Shown: positions 1 to 7,637 of the stretch, piece by piece
How the letters are laid out: each line of letters opens with the position of its first letter
How positions within the stretch are numbered: position 1 is the first letter of the stretch
Assembly: GCA_036525795.1 (NCBI GenBank)
Contig: DATCZS010000045.1
Span: forward strand, 1-18,375
Length of the DNA stretch: 18,375 nt
Direction: 5' to 3'
Source of the DNA: DATCZS01 sp036525795
Lineage (GTDB): Bacteria > Actinomycetota > Acidimicrobiia > Spongiisociales > ZC4RG35
The notes under the pieces: model-generated
Database searches by the model: none
What the model saw: only the letters and a program-made list of their open reading frames with translations
What the model was told of the DNA's origin: nothing
Translations under genes and position numbers: made by a program

Positions 1-330
1 GAGACATTCTGGATCCTGGAAGGTGAATACGAGGTCTACGGACAAGACGCGGATGGCGAGAAGTACTCCATCGCAGCCCCCGCCGGCTCGACCGTGCACG
101 TGCCCGGAAACGTGCCGCATGGCTTCCGAAACGTCGGAGACACCACGGGCAAGGTGCTCGCCATCTACGCACCGGTGACCCACCAGGCCGATTTCTTCCT
201 GGACATCGGCGTGCCGATGGAGTCTCCGCTGGATCCGATGCCGCTCGACCAGATGCCAAGTCCTGGGCGAATCATCGAGGTGCTCGCCGCCCATCAGATG
301 AAGCTGATCGAAGACCCTTTCAACCAGTAG
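1..330 (+). CDS. Cupin-domain protein, 5'-truncated by window edge
   Basis: The reading frame is open from base 1 to the TAG at 328-330, and 109 residues are visible. The real start lies before the window; a GTG at 94 is in frame but sits inside the conserved fold, so it is not taken as the start. The visible part reads as the second half of a cupin beta-barrel: a glutamate-rich strand (FWILEGEYEVYG), then a Gly/Pro turn and the second cupin motif around PGNVPHGFRNVG, whose His would be a metal ligand in this family. Small cupins of this type are metal-binding sugar isomerases, dioxygenases or ligand sensors, and the fragment does not decide between them. It precedes an aldo/keto reductase on the same strand, 125 nt away. 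Cupin fold is fairly sure; function is unknown. Confidence 0.8.
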   Translation, partial: ETFWILEGEYEVYGQDADGEKYSIAAPAGSTVHVPGNVPHGFRNVGDTTGKVLAIYAPVTHQADFFLDIGVPMESPLDPMPLDQMPSPGRIIEVLAAHQMKLIEDPFNQ

Positions 331-455
331 TCGAGCACCGCGGCGGCTTTGGGACTGAGCGCGAGGGCCCGTAGCATCGCCGGGCGGAGTCGCGGGAAGG
401 GCAGAGTGGCCGATCGGTCATCGCCCCCGAGGTCGACGCCGAGGGAGGAACTGCG

Positions 456-1304
456 ATGCAACCGGCGAAAGCCCCAACCATCTCGGCGCACGGCGCAGCG
501 ATGCCCGTCGTCGGGTACGGCACGATGCTGTTCCCCGAACCGGACCGGGCGGTCGAACTCATCGGCCACGCGCTCGAGAACGGCTACCGCCACATCGACA
601 CGGCCCGGAAGTACGGCTCGGAGCATTGGGTCGGGGAAGCCATCCGTGGCTCGGGTGTCCCTCGTGACGAACTCTGGGTCACTACCAAGGTGACCGAGGA
701 GAATGCCAGGGCCGACGACTTCGCTCGTTCGGTCGAGACCAGCCTCGAGACGCTCGGACTCGACTACGTCGACCTGCTGCTGATCCACTGGCCGCAGCCC
801 CGCGTCCCCCTGGAAGAGACGGTCGGGGCTCTGGCCAAGGCCAAGCAACAGGGCATGGCGCGGCACATCGGCGTGTCGAACTTCACGGTTGCGTTGCTCG
901 ACGAGGCGGTGGCGAAGTGTCCCGAACCGCTCGTCGCGAACCAGGTCGAGTACCACGCCTACCTTCGTCAGGACAAGCTGCGTGCCGCCTGCGCCCGCCA
1001 CGGGATGATCCTCACCTGCTACTCGCCGGTGGGGCGGGGCAGGCTGCTCGACGACCCGGTGCTCGGCGAGATCGCCGCTGCACGTGGCAAGACGGCCGCC
1101 CAGGTGGCCCTGCGGTGGCTGATCCAGCAGCCGCAGGTGGCGGTTGTGCCCCGGGCGCTCGAGTTCGAAGAGATCGAGGAGAACATCGACATCTTCGACT
1201 TCACACTGACCGCCGAGGAGATGGAGCGCATCGGGGCCCTCCGCGACAAGAACATCCGCATGGTCGACCCCGAAGTGCGGCGCCCGGTGTGGGACGAAGG
1301 GTGA
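456..1304 (+). CDS. Aldo/keto reductase
   Basis: This 282-residue protein is an NAD(P)H-dependent carbonyl reductase of the AKR superfamily, a cytoplasmic (beta/alpha)8 barrel. The whole catalytic tetrad is visible: Asp48 in HIDTA, Tyr53 in RKYGSE, Lys78 in VTTKV and His111 in LLLIHWP. Further AKR signatures are IGVSNF (about 136-141), QVEYHAYL (about 162-169) and the C-terminal cofactor-binding stretch VVPRAL. Length is normal for the family. The ATG at 456 is chosen because AGGGAGGA at 442-449 is a strong ribosome binding site. The gene is convergent with the ATP-grasp gene, 69 nt away. The substrate is unknown; the family includes 2,5-diketo-gluconate reductases, so a keto-sugar or keto-acid would suit the neighbouring sugar catabolism, but that is inference. 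Confidence 0.93.
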   Translation: MQPAKAPTISAHGAAMPVVGYGTMLFPEPDRAVELIGHALENGYRHIDTARKYGSEHWVGEAIRGSGVPRDELWVTTKVTEENARADDFARSVETSLETLGLDYVDLLLIHWPQPRVPLEETVGALAKAKQQGMARHIGVSNFTVALLDEAVAKCPEPLVANQVEYHAYLRQDKLRAACARHGMILTCYSPVGRGRLLDDPVLGEIAAARGKTAAQVALRWLIQQPQVAVVPRALEFEEIEENIDIFDFTLTAEEMERIGALRDKNIRMVDPEVRRPVWDEG

Positions 1305-1373
1305 GCCCTTCGGTTGGCGAAAGACAGCAGAGCCGAACGATCGTGACGGGATCGCTCCAGCGCGGGCGGTCGA

Positions 1374-2858
1374 TCACCGGTTGGTGCGGTCAGAGAAGCG
1401 TTCGGAGAGATCTCTGGCCAACTCGCCGACGTATGTGACGTTCGGACCGACGACGAGGAGGCAGAGGCCGGTGCCGTCGAGCATTCGTCGGGGAGCCATG
1501 ATCACCGCCCCGCTCCCGTCTTCCCGCAGATGAAAGGCATCGGCTCCGACGAGCCTCAGCACTGAATCGAACGACCGAGCCGGAACGGCTCCGTGATGTT
1601 GGATCGTCACCAGGGGCAGGCCGGTGATTCCGGTCAGTCGCCAGGCAGTCAGTTGCGCCAGCGAGGTGCTCGTCCATCTTCCGTTGCACTCGACCCATCG
1701 GAGCGAGGCATCGCCCAGCCGCGATCCGACCAGGATGCCGTCGAAGCTGCACGGTCCGAAATATCCAAGCGCCTGAAGGAGCAGTCCCAACCGGACGGCC
1801 TCCGTGGCCAGAGTGAGGTTCCAGTGTTCCGGCAGCGTGGTGGTGAAGGCACCGGCGAAGCGGTACCCACCGTCGAGGCACTGTTCGTATACACCCTGGA
1901 CCGTCGGGTCTCCATCACCGGCGAGCGGGATCCACACCTGCACGGAGGGGGAGGCGAGTATCGGATGTTCCCATACGCCGACCTGGAGCGGGTAGCCTCC
2001 CGTCCATCCGTCGTTCCCGAGACGCCGCGCCAGCCGGCGCACGACCGCTGCGGCTCCTCTCGCCCGGATTGTCGCACCGTCCAATCGGACGATCCCCCTG
2101 CCACCGGCGCTCTCGGCCACTTTGACGACCAATCCCTCGTGACACCGCGCCAGTTCTTCCAGGTGGTCGGCGAGGTCGGCAGCACTGGCAGCCTCCCACG
2201 TCGGGGGTGCAGCCTCGGGGCCGGCAAGGCTGCGGACCATTTCGACGAACCACAGTTTGTTGTTCACCCGGCTGGTCAGGGCGGCTGGAGGCGCCGCCAC
2301 GCTGACCCTCACACCGGCAGCCGCGAGCACGCGGGCGAGCCCCCACACCGAAGCTGTCCCGATGTAGGGGACCAGGTCGAGGTCGCCGGTGGCGCCGGCG
2401 AGCCCGAGGAGGTCGGACATCAACTCCGCGTCGGCCGAACATCGCGTGGGGAGCGGCATGTGCGGCGGGCCTGCGAGCCGCTTCACCACGACGCGGCCAA
2501 GGCCAAGGAGGTTGCGGCAATAGTCCTCGAACTCAGCGCAGCGGGGCTCGGATGCCACTACGACATCGCGGTCTCCCGCCATGAACAATGCTCGCTCCTC
2601 CAGCGACGACCCGAGGTCGCGACAGAGCGCGATCTCCCGATGGTCCTCCACCACCAATCGGGGGACCTCGCGGAGGCCCGAGACCGGCTCGTCCACCGAA
2701 GGCGCCACAGGCCGCAGGTCCGGCTGCGCGGACCGGATGGCGACGGCCACGTCGGCGATCCGGCGATGCTCGGCCGGTTTGACCGAGACCTCGAAGCAGG
2801 GGCCCACCCGGAGGTCCGGTGAGGGGACGTGGCGGGAGGCGACAGCGCTCGGAGTCAT
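1374..2858 (-). CDS. ATP-grasp ligase, PGM1-like (pre-ATP-grasp + ATP-grasp)
   Basis: This 494-residue protein belongs to the ATP-grasp superfamily, enzymes that activate a carboxylate as an acyl-phosphate and join it to an amine or thiol. Residues about 97-200 form a Rossmann-like pre-ATP-grasp domain (VVVASEP; SVWGLARVLAAAGV; SRVNNKLWF). The ATP-grasp domain follows: Lys246 in LVVKVAESAGGRG with its glycine loop, a second nucleotide-binding segment near 289-325, and metal ligands Asp373 (CSFDGI), Glu390 and Asn392 (WVECNGRW). The layout resembles the peptide ligase PGM1 group rather than carbamoyl-phosphate or glutathione synthetases. Its ATG overlaps the stop of the upstream amidotransferase-hemerythrin gene (ATGA, 2855-2858), so the two are translationally coupled. 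The frame stays open upstream to 3878, but that part is antisense-type low-complexity sequence. The substrate is not identifiable. Confidence 0.8.
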   Translation of the reverse strand: MTPSAVASRHVPSPDLRVGPCFEVSVKPAEHRRIADVAVAIRSAQPDLRPVAPSVDEPVSGLREVPRLVVEDHREIALCRDLGSSLEERALFMAGDRDVVVASEPRCAEFEDYCRNLLGLGRVVVKRLAGPPHMPLPTRCSADAELMSDLLGLAGATGDLDLVPYIGTASVWGLARVLAAAGVRVSVAAPPAALTSRVNNKLWFVEMVRSLAGPEAAPPTWEAASAADLADHLEELARCHEGLVVKVAESAGGRGIVRLDGATIRARGAAAVVRRLARRLGNDGWTGGYPLQVGVWEHPILASPSVQVWIPLAGDGDPTVQGVYEQCLDGGYRFAGAFTTTLPEHWNLTLATEAVRLGLLLQALGYFGPCSFDGILVGSRLGDASLRWVECNGRWTSTSLAQLTAWRLTGITGLPLVTIQHHGAVPARSFDSVLRLVGADAFHLREDGSGAVIMAPRRMLDGTGLCLLVVGPNVTYVGELARDLSERFSDRTNR

Positions 2859-4189
2859 GGTGCACCGACAGGGGCGCGCGTGCTGTCCTCGAGCAGGCGC
2901 CAGCGGGGAGCGCGTTCCCTCCACTCGAACAGGCGATCCTCCAGTTGCGATTGCACGCTGGGCGCGAGGTGCTGCACGAGGCCGAGCAGGCGGCCGCAGT
3001 CCTCGGTGTGGTCGAGCATGGTGTCGATCTGGGCGATCACGCGCTTTCGGTCCGCAGAAGACAGCGGGGCGTCGGAGTCGAGGATCCTCTCGAGCACGGC
3101 GAGACCGGCGTTGTGGTCGTCGTACATGTCGTCCCGTGCTTCGAGCGCCGGATACAGGTGTTCTTCTTCGAATGCGATGTGCCCCCCGGCCGTACGGTCG
3201 AGTTTCCGGGCCGCCATCACCGCCGCGTCGTGATGCCCTGCGTCGATCGCGTCCCGCAGGTCGCGGAACCCGGCGGCCATCGCCCGGTGATCGATCATGA
3301 ACTCGTCGGCAAGGGTCGTCCGGATGAAGGCTGAGGTCACGGCGGCGACCTCCTCTCCGTGCGGAGGGGGGTCGGGGAGCCCGAGCGATTCGATGTGGAT
3401 CGCGAGGTCGCCGGCCACGCGGAAGCCTGAGCCCTCCGGCACCGGAGTCCATCGTTCCCCGACCGTGAGAGGCTCCGAGGCGATCACCACCGAGCGGTAG
3501 CCCTCGACCGGTGCGATGGACCGGACATGGGCATAGCGGCAGATCTCGCAGTCCCGGAGCCCCTCGCGCTGAACGAAGAACAGGCCGCGGCCCCATCTCG
3601 TTCCGACGAGTTCTCTCCCGTCGGTGAGGACGACGTTGAGGCCGATCGGGAGATCGGGATCGATGTCGCGGCACCATTCGATGACCGTGCGGGCGGCGTC
3701 TGTGAGAGCCGCGTATGCGCGAGAGCCTTTGTCCATCAGTGTCATCACGAACCGGAAGAAGTACTCGCTGTCGGTTTCGCCCCGTATCGCCCGACGGTGT
3801 GCCGGCGCCATGGCGTCCATCAGGAGGGGTTTCACGAGGTGGAAGTTGGGGATGGTCCCGTTGTGGGCGAAAGCCCACGGCATGTGGACGAAGGGGTGGG
3901 TGTTGTCCAGCGACGGTGCTCCGACCGTGGCCCGCCGGACATGGGCGATGACCGTTGCTGCGTAGGTTCGCGCTGCCGCATCCCGGAAGTGCTGACTCTG
4001 GAACGCCGGCCAGGGGTCGCGATAGACCAGTGGGTCACCGTCTGAATAGGCGGCGATACCCCATCCGTGGCTGTGGCTCTTGCCCCTCAGATCAGCGCGG
4101 CTCTGCACCATCAGCGCGTTCTGTGCGTGCACGAGAGTGCATTCGACCCTCGTGGGTTCACTCGAACGAAAGCCATACAGACGGCACAC
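2855..4189 (-). CDS. Class II glutamine amidotransferase fused to hemerythrin domain
   Basis: This 444-residue two-domain protein begins with an Ntn-type class II amidotransferase (about 2-275). Cys2 is the nucleophile (CRLYGF), with HVRRAT (83-88), AHNGTI (109-113) and GETDSE (137-142) as glutamine-binding signatures, as in the YafJ/EgtC group. Residues about 290-420 match a hemerythrin/HHE four-helix bundle with candidate iron ligands His301, His337, Glu341, His344, His359 and His394. The GTG at 4189 is preferred because it puts Cys at position 2, where removal of the initiator Met exposes it. An in-frame ATG at 4216, with a weak GAAGGG ahead, would add nine residues and require propeptide cleavage. 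The stop overlaps the ATG of the ATP-grasp gene, so ammonia or glutamyl chemistry may be shared; that is inference. EgtC itself lacks a hemerythrin domain. Confidence 0.88.
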   Translation of the reverse strand: MCRLYGFRSSEPTRVECTLVHAQNALMVQSRADLRGKSHSHGWGIAAYSDGDPLVYRDPWPAFQSQHFRDAAARTYAATVIAHVRRATVGAPSLDNTHPFVHMPWAFAHNGTIPNFHLVKPLLMDAMAPAHRRAIRGETDSEYFFRFVMTLMDKGSRAYAALTDAARTVIEWCRDIDPDLPIGLNVVLTDGRELVGTRWGRGLFFVQREGLRDCEICRYAHVRSIAPVEGYRSVVIASEPLTVGERWTPVPEGSGFRVAGDLAIHIESLGLPDPPPHGEEVAAVTSAFIRTTLADEFMIDHRAMAAGFRDLRDAIDAGHHDAAVMAARKLDRTAGGHIAFEEEHLYPALEARDDMYDDHNAGLAVLERILDSDAPLSSADRKRVIAQIDTMLDHTEDCGRLLGLVQHLAPSVQSQLEDRLFEWRERAPRWRLLEDSTRAPVGAP

Positions 4190-4292
4190 GTGCGCCCCCG
4201 TGCGGGAGACCTCCATGATCGAACCCTTCGGCCGGTGTTCCTAGAGGCCAACGGTCGCACCGCACGCGGGATGAGAGACCAACGCCGACGAG

Positions 4293-4859
4293 TCAGGCTT
4301 CGTGCAGGACCGATTCCGGACGGCGATCGGTGGGAGAGGGCGCTGCCTCGAGCACGCGCTTGAGCGAGCGACCCTCCTCGCGCATGTGCATGCGGAGTGC
4401 CTTCACCCGTCGCCGGAACACGATGCCCGACAGCCTCGGAAGGCGAAGGTCGACCTCGGCCACGAACTCCGAGTGGTGGTTCCGCGGTTCCACCACGAAC
4501 CGGCCGCCCGGGATGAACGCCGAGTGCACGCCGACGATCCGGTATTCGAATCGCCGCGGTGAGTCGATGGCGGTCACCTCGAACACGAGCCTCTCGCGGT
4601 GGCCCCCCAGGCGCTCGACCACCTCGAGTCTCGATCCGACCTCGTTGGGATCACCGCGAATCCACGCCGCCGAGACGTGGTCCGGATGCCACTCCCCGTA
4701 GTGGCTCGCCAGGGAGCTCAGCCACATCCACACCACGTCTGGGGAGGCGTCGATCGAGATGGCATCGCGGAGCCGGGCAGCGGGCGGCTTCGGGAGCAGT
4801 CGCCGCGTTGATCGGAGCGAGCGGTGGAGCGGCCTCGGTGTCTCGCTGCGGCGAATCAC
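4293..4859 (-). CDS. SRPBCC (polyketide cyclase/START-like) family protein
   Basis: This protein of about 188 residues has an SRPBCC hydrophobic-pocket fold. The domain starts near residue 33 (AISIDASPDVVWMWL), continues through strands such as RFEYRIVGVHSAFIPGGR (about 103-120) and ends in a long basic C-terminal helix (RRVKALRMHMREEGRSLKRVL, about 150-170), typical of the family. These proteins bind lipids, polyketides or other small hydrophobic molecules; no catalytic residue can be named. The start is uncertain: GTG at 4859 (used here) and GTG at 4877 are both in frame and neither has a good ribosome binding site. The frame stays open far upstream, but there it is antisense to the hydrolase gene. 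The gene follows the IolN-like hydrolase by 77 nt on the same strand, so it may be a distal operon member. Confidence 0.78.
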   Translation of the reverse strand: MIRRSETPRPLHRSLRSTRRLLPKPPAARLRDAISIDASPDVVWMWLSSLASHYGEWHPDHVSAAWIRGDPNEVGSRLEVVERLGGHRERLVFEVTAIDSPRRFEYRIVGVHSAFIPGGRFVVEPRNHHSEFVAEVDLRLPRLSGIVFRRRVKALRMHMREEGRSLKRVLEAAPSPTDRRPESVLHEA

Positions 4860-4936
4860 ACCTCGAGGCTCGCGCACAACGGAAGAGGCCGCCAGAGGAA
4901 GGTGCCCCGAGGAGCGGCCGGCCGGCGTCTGGCTCG

Positions 4937-6028
4937 CTACTCGAATGGCCGCCAGATCCGGTACGGGTTCCGGTAGCCGGGCTGCCCGGGCTCCTTGAGG
5001 TAGCCCTCGATCTCCGCCTGGTCGAAGAGCGTGACCTCCTCGATGGGCGGTGTGACACCGGGCGGGAACGTTTCGAGGATGTCTTCGACGATCATCACCA
5101 GGTACCGGAGGGCTCCTGCGACCGCTCGCTTGGCCTTGTCGGCCGAGGCGAGCGTGGCCCGTCCCACCACGCCCACCGGGGTGGCAACCATCTCCAGGGG
5201 GGTGTTGTTGCGGACACTCCACCACAGATTCGGACGGCTGCGCTGGGTTGCCGACTTGTTGAAATGGCCATCGGGCAGGTACCCGCGCGACGCGGTGTCG
5301 ACCGCCTTCGTCATGTCGACTGTCTCCGGGGCAAGCAGGAGCGCCAGAGACGTCTCCGCCTCGTCGGCATGGATGAAGTCGTCGACGAACGGTCCGCCGC
5401 GGTCCTCGGTTCGGAAGAACTCCGACATAGAACAGCACCAGTCGACGGCCATGGCGAAGAACGGCAGCTCGGGATATCGGAGGGCGAAGCGGTCGATGGC
5501 GCTCGAGATCACCCAGTGCTGAGCGTGGTTGTTGACGAAGATCATCTTCCGGTAGCCCTGCGACCACAGGCCGAACATCACGTCGACGAGAAACATCTCC
5601 AGCACGCTTTGGCTGATGGGGATCGTTCCGATCAGCCCCACGTGGTGCTTCGGATGGTTTCCATACGGCCACGGCGGGTGGGCGAGCGCCACCGGGCGGC
5701 CCTGCCGTTGGGTGGCCCTGCGCACCCCTTCCACAAGGCGCGTGACCTGCACCGTGTCCTGGGCACTGACGCTGTGAGGTCCGTGCAGTTCGGTCGAGCC
5801 GAGGGGGATCATGACGACGTCGTTCGACCGGCGGCGCTCGGCAAGCAGATCGGGGTGGGTCATCTGTATGTAGCAGCCGGGGGTCTCCAATTCGCCGGGA
5901 GAAGGGATGGCGAAGTCCTCGGCCAGGATCCGGTCGATCTCTGCATCTGAGGCCTCCCAGATCGCCCGCTTCAATCTCCCTACCGGGGTGTCCTCGAATT
6001 CCGGTGCGGCGAACGAGGTCGATTCCAT
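4937..6028 (-). CDS. Creatininase-family hydrolase, probable 3-dehydro-scyllo-inosose hydrolase (IolN-like)
   Basis: This 363-residue protein belongs to the creatininase superfamily, metal-dependent hydrolases. Likely metal ligands are Glu80 and His82 (GSTELHG), Asp91, His168 in VNNHAQH and Glu225 in the HADEAET segment. The long form, with an N-terminal helix (IWEASDAEIDRIL) and a C-terminal extension (FPPGVTPPIEEVTL), matches my memory of proteins annotated 3-dehydro-scyllo-inosose hydrolase rather than short creatinine amidohydrolases. In the inositol route described for Thermotoga maritima, IolN opens the diketo-inositol ring to give 5-keto-L-gluconate. The start is firm: AAGGAGC lies about 5 nt before the ATG. 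It begins 12 nt after the PfkB kinase gene on the same strand. Creatininase family is near certain; the inositol substrate is inferred from subfamily and context. Confidence 0.88.
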   Translation of the reverse strand: MESTSFAAPEFEDTPVGRLKRAIWEASDAEIDRILAEDFAIPSPGELETPGCYIQMTHPDLLAERRRSNDVVMIPLGSTELHGPHSVSAQDTVQVTRLVEGVRRATQRQGRPVALAHPPWPYGNHPKHHVGLIGTIPISQSVLEMFLVDVMFGLWSQGYRKMIFVNNHAQHWVISSAIDRFALRYPELPFFAMAVDWCCSMSEFFRTEDRGGPFVDDFIHADEAETSLALLLAPETVDMTKAVDTASRGYLPDGHFNKSATQRSRPNLWWSVRNNTPLEMVATPVGVVGRATLASADKAKRAVAGALRYLVMIVEDILETFPPGVTPPIEEVTLFDQAEIEGYLKEPGQPGYRNPYRIWRPFE

Positions 6029-6040
6029 CGCAGCTCCTTG

Positions 6041-7036
6041 CTAGGCGAGTTCGTGTGTCCCGACGGTGGTGTCCACCCGGAGGTCTGTCCCCTGGTCTGC
6101 GACGAGTCGCTCGACCAGAGAGGTGCTCACACCTTCCACGCACCCGACGGCAGTGGCCGCAGATGCGCCCACTGCCTGGGCGAGGGTCAGCAGATCCACC
6201 ACCGAGTCAGGGTCCCGTCCGAGCGCCTCGACGCCGGGCAGGTCGAGCGCCAGCGCCAGCCCGGCACAGAAGGCGTCTCCGCACCCGGTGGCGTCCACCG
6301 CATCGACCCGGTACCCGCGCTGGGTGATTCGGTGGGTTCGGGTGAAGGCCGACACGCCTGCGTCGCCGGAGGTGACGAAGACCAGGCGAACACCGTGCGA
6401 CAGGATGGCCCTGACCGCGTCATCGAGGGCAGAGACGTTCATGGCGGTCCTGGCTTCGATTTCGTTGCAGTGGACGATGTCCGCCCGCCGGAGGGCGGGC
6501 TCGAGGAAACCCGCCGGGCGCGACGGGTGCGGCGCCATGACATCCAGCAGTACCACTGCATCGCCGGCAGTCGCCAGCACATCGGCGAGGTTCAGGTCGA
6601 TGCCGGAATAGCCCGGTCGGAGGGTCATGACCGCGGGACTCCAGCTCCGGACTGCCTCGATCACGTATCCAGGGTCGAGAACCCAGTTTGCCCCAGGATC
6701 GATGTGAAAGCGGCGGTCCTCGCCCGCCACCTGGAGCACCAGGTTCCTCCCGGTGTCGCGGTCGGGCACGGACTGGAGGTAGGCGGTCATCCCGTAGGAC
6801 TCGACAATCGAACGGACGAACGTCCCGTACGTCCCTTCGCCCACGGCCGCCACCAGGGCGACGTCCGCCGGATCGACACCCATGCGGACGAGGTCGATGG
6901 CGACGTCGATCGGATGGCCACCGATGCGAGTCTCTATCTCCCTGGACGCATAGACGACGGCTCCCGGCTCGGCGATCGCTCCCAGACCGACCGCCAGGAT
7001 GTCGACCATCACGGTTCCGGTGGACAGCACGCGCAT
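6041..7036 (-). CDS. PfkB-family carbohydrate kinase
   Basis: This 331-residue kinase has the ribokinase/PfkB fold and transfers the ATP gamma-phosphate to a sugar or sugar-acid hydroxyl. Visible motifs are an N-terminal substrate Asp12 (TVMVDIL), the Gly-Gly region at 39-40 (RIGGHPIDVA), NEIEA (191-195) and the anion-hole signature DATGCGDAFCAGL (about 248-260), with Asp254 as catalytic base. The common form of that signature is GAGD; GCGD is a tolerated variant. The start is well supported by GGGAGGAGC ending about 6 nt before the ATG. The gene starts 3 nt after the aldolase stop and ends 12 nt before the hydrolase start, so it lies in the core of the operon. A role like the inositol-pathway kinase IolC or a 2-keto-3-deoxygluconate kinase is plausible but the substrate cannot be read from sequence. 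Confidence 0.92.
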   Translation of the reverse strand: MRVLSTGTVMVDILAVGLGAIAEPGAVVYASREIETRIGGHPIDVAIDLVRMGVDPADVALVAAVGEGTYGTFVRSIVESYGMTAYLQSVPDRDTGRNLVLQVAGEDRRFHIDPGANWVLDPGYVIEAVRSWSPAVMTLRPGYSGIDLNLADVLATAGDAVVLLDVMAPHPSRPAGFLEPALRRADIVHCNEIEARTAMNVSALDDAVRAILSHGVRLVFVTSGDAGVSAFTRTHRITQRGYRVDAVDATGCGDAFCAGLALALDLPGVEALGRDPDSVVDLLTLAQAVGASAATAVGCVEGVSTSLVERLVADQGTDLRVDTTVGTHELA

Positions 7037-7039
7037 CGA

Positions 7040-7630
7040 TCAGCTCCTCCCATGGCGGAGGATGGCCCGGTGCATCTTCTCAACCCGGGTGCCGGCGGCG
7101 TCGATCGTGGGCCCGGTGCACACGATCCCGTGTTCGACGAGGACGAAATACCCGACGCCGGGAGTCGCGTCGAGGAAACGCTCGATCTCGCGCACCGACT
7201 CCACCGTTCCGGCGCGGTAGTAGGCGGCGGTGGCGGGGACGCCGAGGCGATCGACCAGCTCCTCCAGATAGTCCGGATGGAGGTGGAACACGCACGACGC
7301 CCGGGGTACCCGACGGTAGGTGGCGGCGTGGACCGCCGAGTCGCGCGAGGGTTCGAACATGCCGCGAGAGTCCACCCGCAGTCCGCCACCGTGCATCGGC
7401 TCGACGGCGGTGACCTCCACCCAGTGCTCCGGCGCGATCGCTCCGAGGGGAACGCCGGTGGCGGTGATGACGAACCCGGCAGCCGACCGACAGCTGAGGT
7501 TCCCCGAGGCCGCCGGGGAGACCCCGAGTTCGGCAAGCCGCCTCCCCCAGGCGGTCAGCAGAGAGAGACGCCGATCAGCCGAGATGTCGGGTGCGAGGGC
7601 CTCGATGGCGCGACGGTGGATGAGGTCCAT
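7040..7630 (-). CDS. Class II aldolase/adducin-family protein
   Basis: This 196-residue protein has the class II (zinc) aldolase/adducin fold of L-fuculose-1-phosphate aldolase and L-ribulose-5-phosphate 4-epimerase. Motifs are AASGNLSCR (40-48) for phosphate binding, zinc ligands His116 and His118 in FHLHPD, and His167 in VEHGI. The segment that is usually PSSE before the zinc site reads PSRD here, so Asp97 replaces the catalytic Glu. It is slightly shorter than the usual 210-240 residues. The ATG at 7630 is chosen because it opens 7 nt after the dehydrogenase stop and the fold begins there; a longer frame to 7735 overlaps the dehydrogenase. Its position beside a PfkB kinase suggests it cleaves a phosphorylated keto-sugar or sugar acid, by analogy with other kinase-aldolase pairs. 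Confidence 0.88.
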   Translation of the reverse strand: MDLIHRRAIEALAPDISADRRLSLLTAWGRRLAELGVSPAASGNLSCRSAAGFVITATGVPLGAIAPEHWVEVTAVEPMHGGGLRVDSRGMFEPSRDSAVHAATYRRVPRASCVFHLHPDYLEELVDRLGVPATAAYYRAGTVESVREIERFLDATPGVGYFVLVEHGIVCTGPTIDAAGTRVEKMHRAILRHGRS

Positions 7631-7637
7631 TGAAGGA

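Noticed and set aside
1305..1373. Terminator between the aldo/keto reductase and ATP-grasp genes
   Set aside because: Only 5-nt stems with loops or mismatches were found and there is no T-run, so nothing could be supported.
2859..3878. N-terminal extension of the ATP-grasp frame
   Set aside because: This part is Arg/Pro/Gly-rich and lies within the amidotransferase-hemerythrin gene in another frame. The ATGA overlap at 2855-2858 gives a natural start.
2855..4189. Identity as EgtC, the ergothioneine-pathway amidohydrolase
   Set aside because: The amidotransferase half resembles that group, but no egtA, egtB or egtD neighbours are present and EgtC has no hemerythrin domain.
4878..6143. N-terminal extension of the SRPBCC frame across the hydrolase gene
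   Set aside because: Low-complexity Arg/Pro/Gly sequence in a shifted frame of the creatininase-family gene; the SRPBCC fold needs only the last 160 residues or so.
6038..7633. A 531-codon open frame on the + strand across the kinase and aldolase genes
   Set aside because: It is antisense to two clear genes with catalytic motifs, has no family resemblance, and arises because G/C-rich third positions remove stops from the opposite strand.
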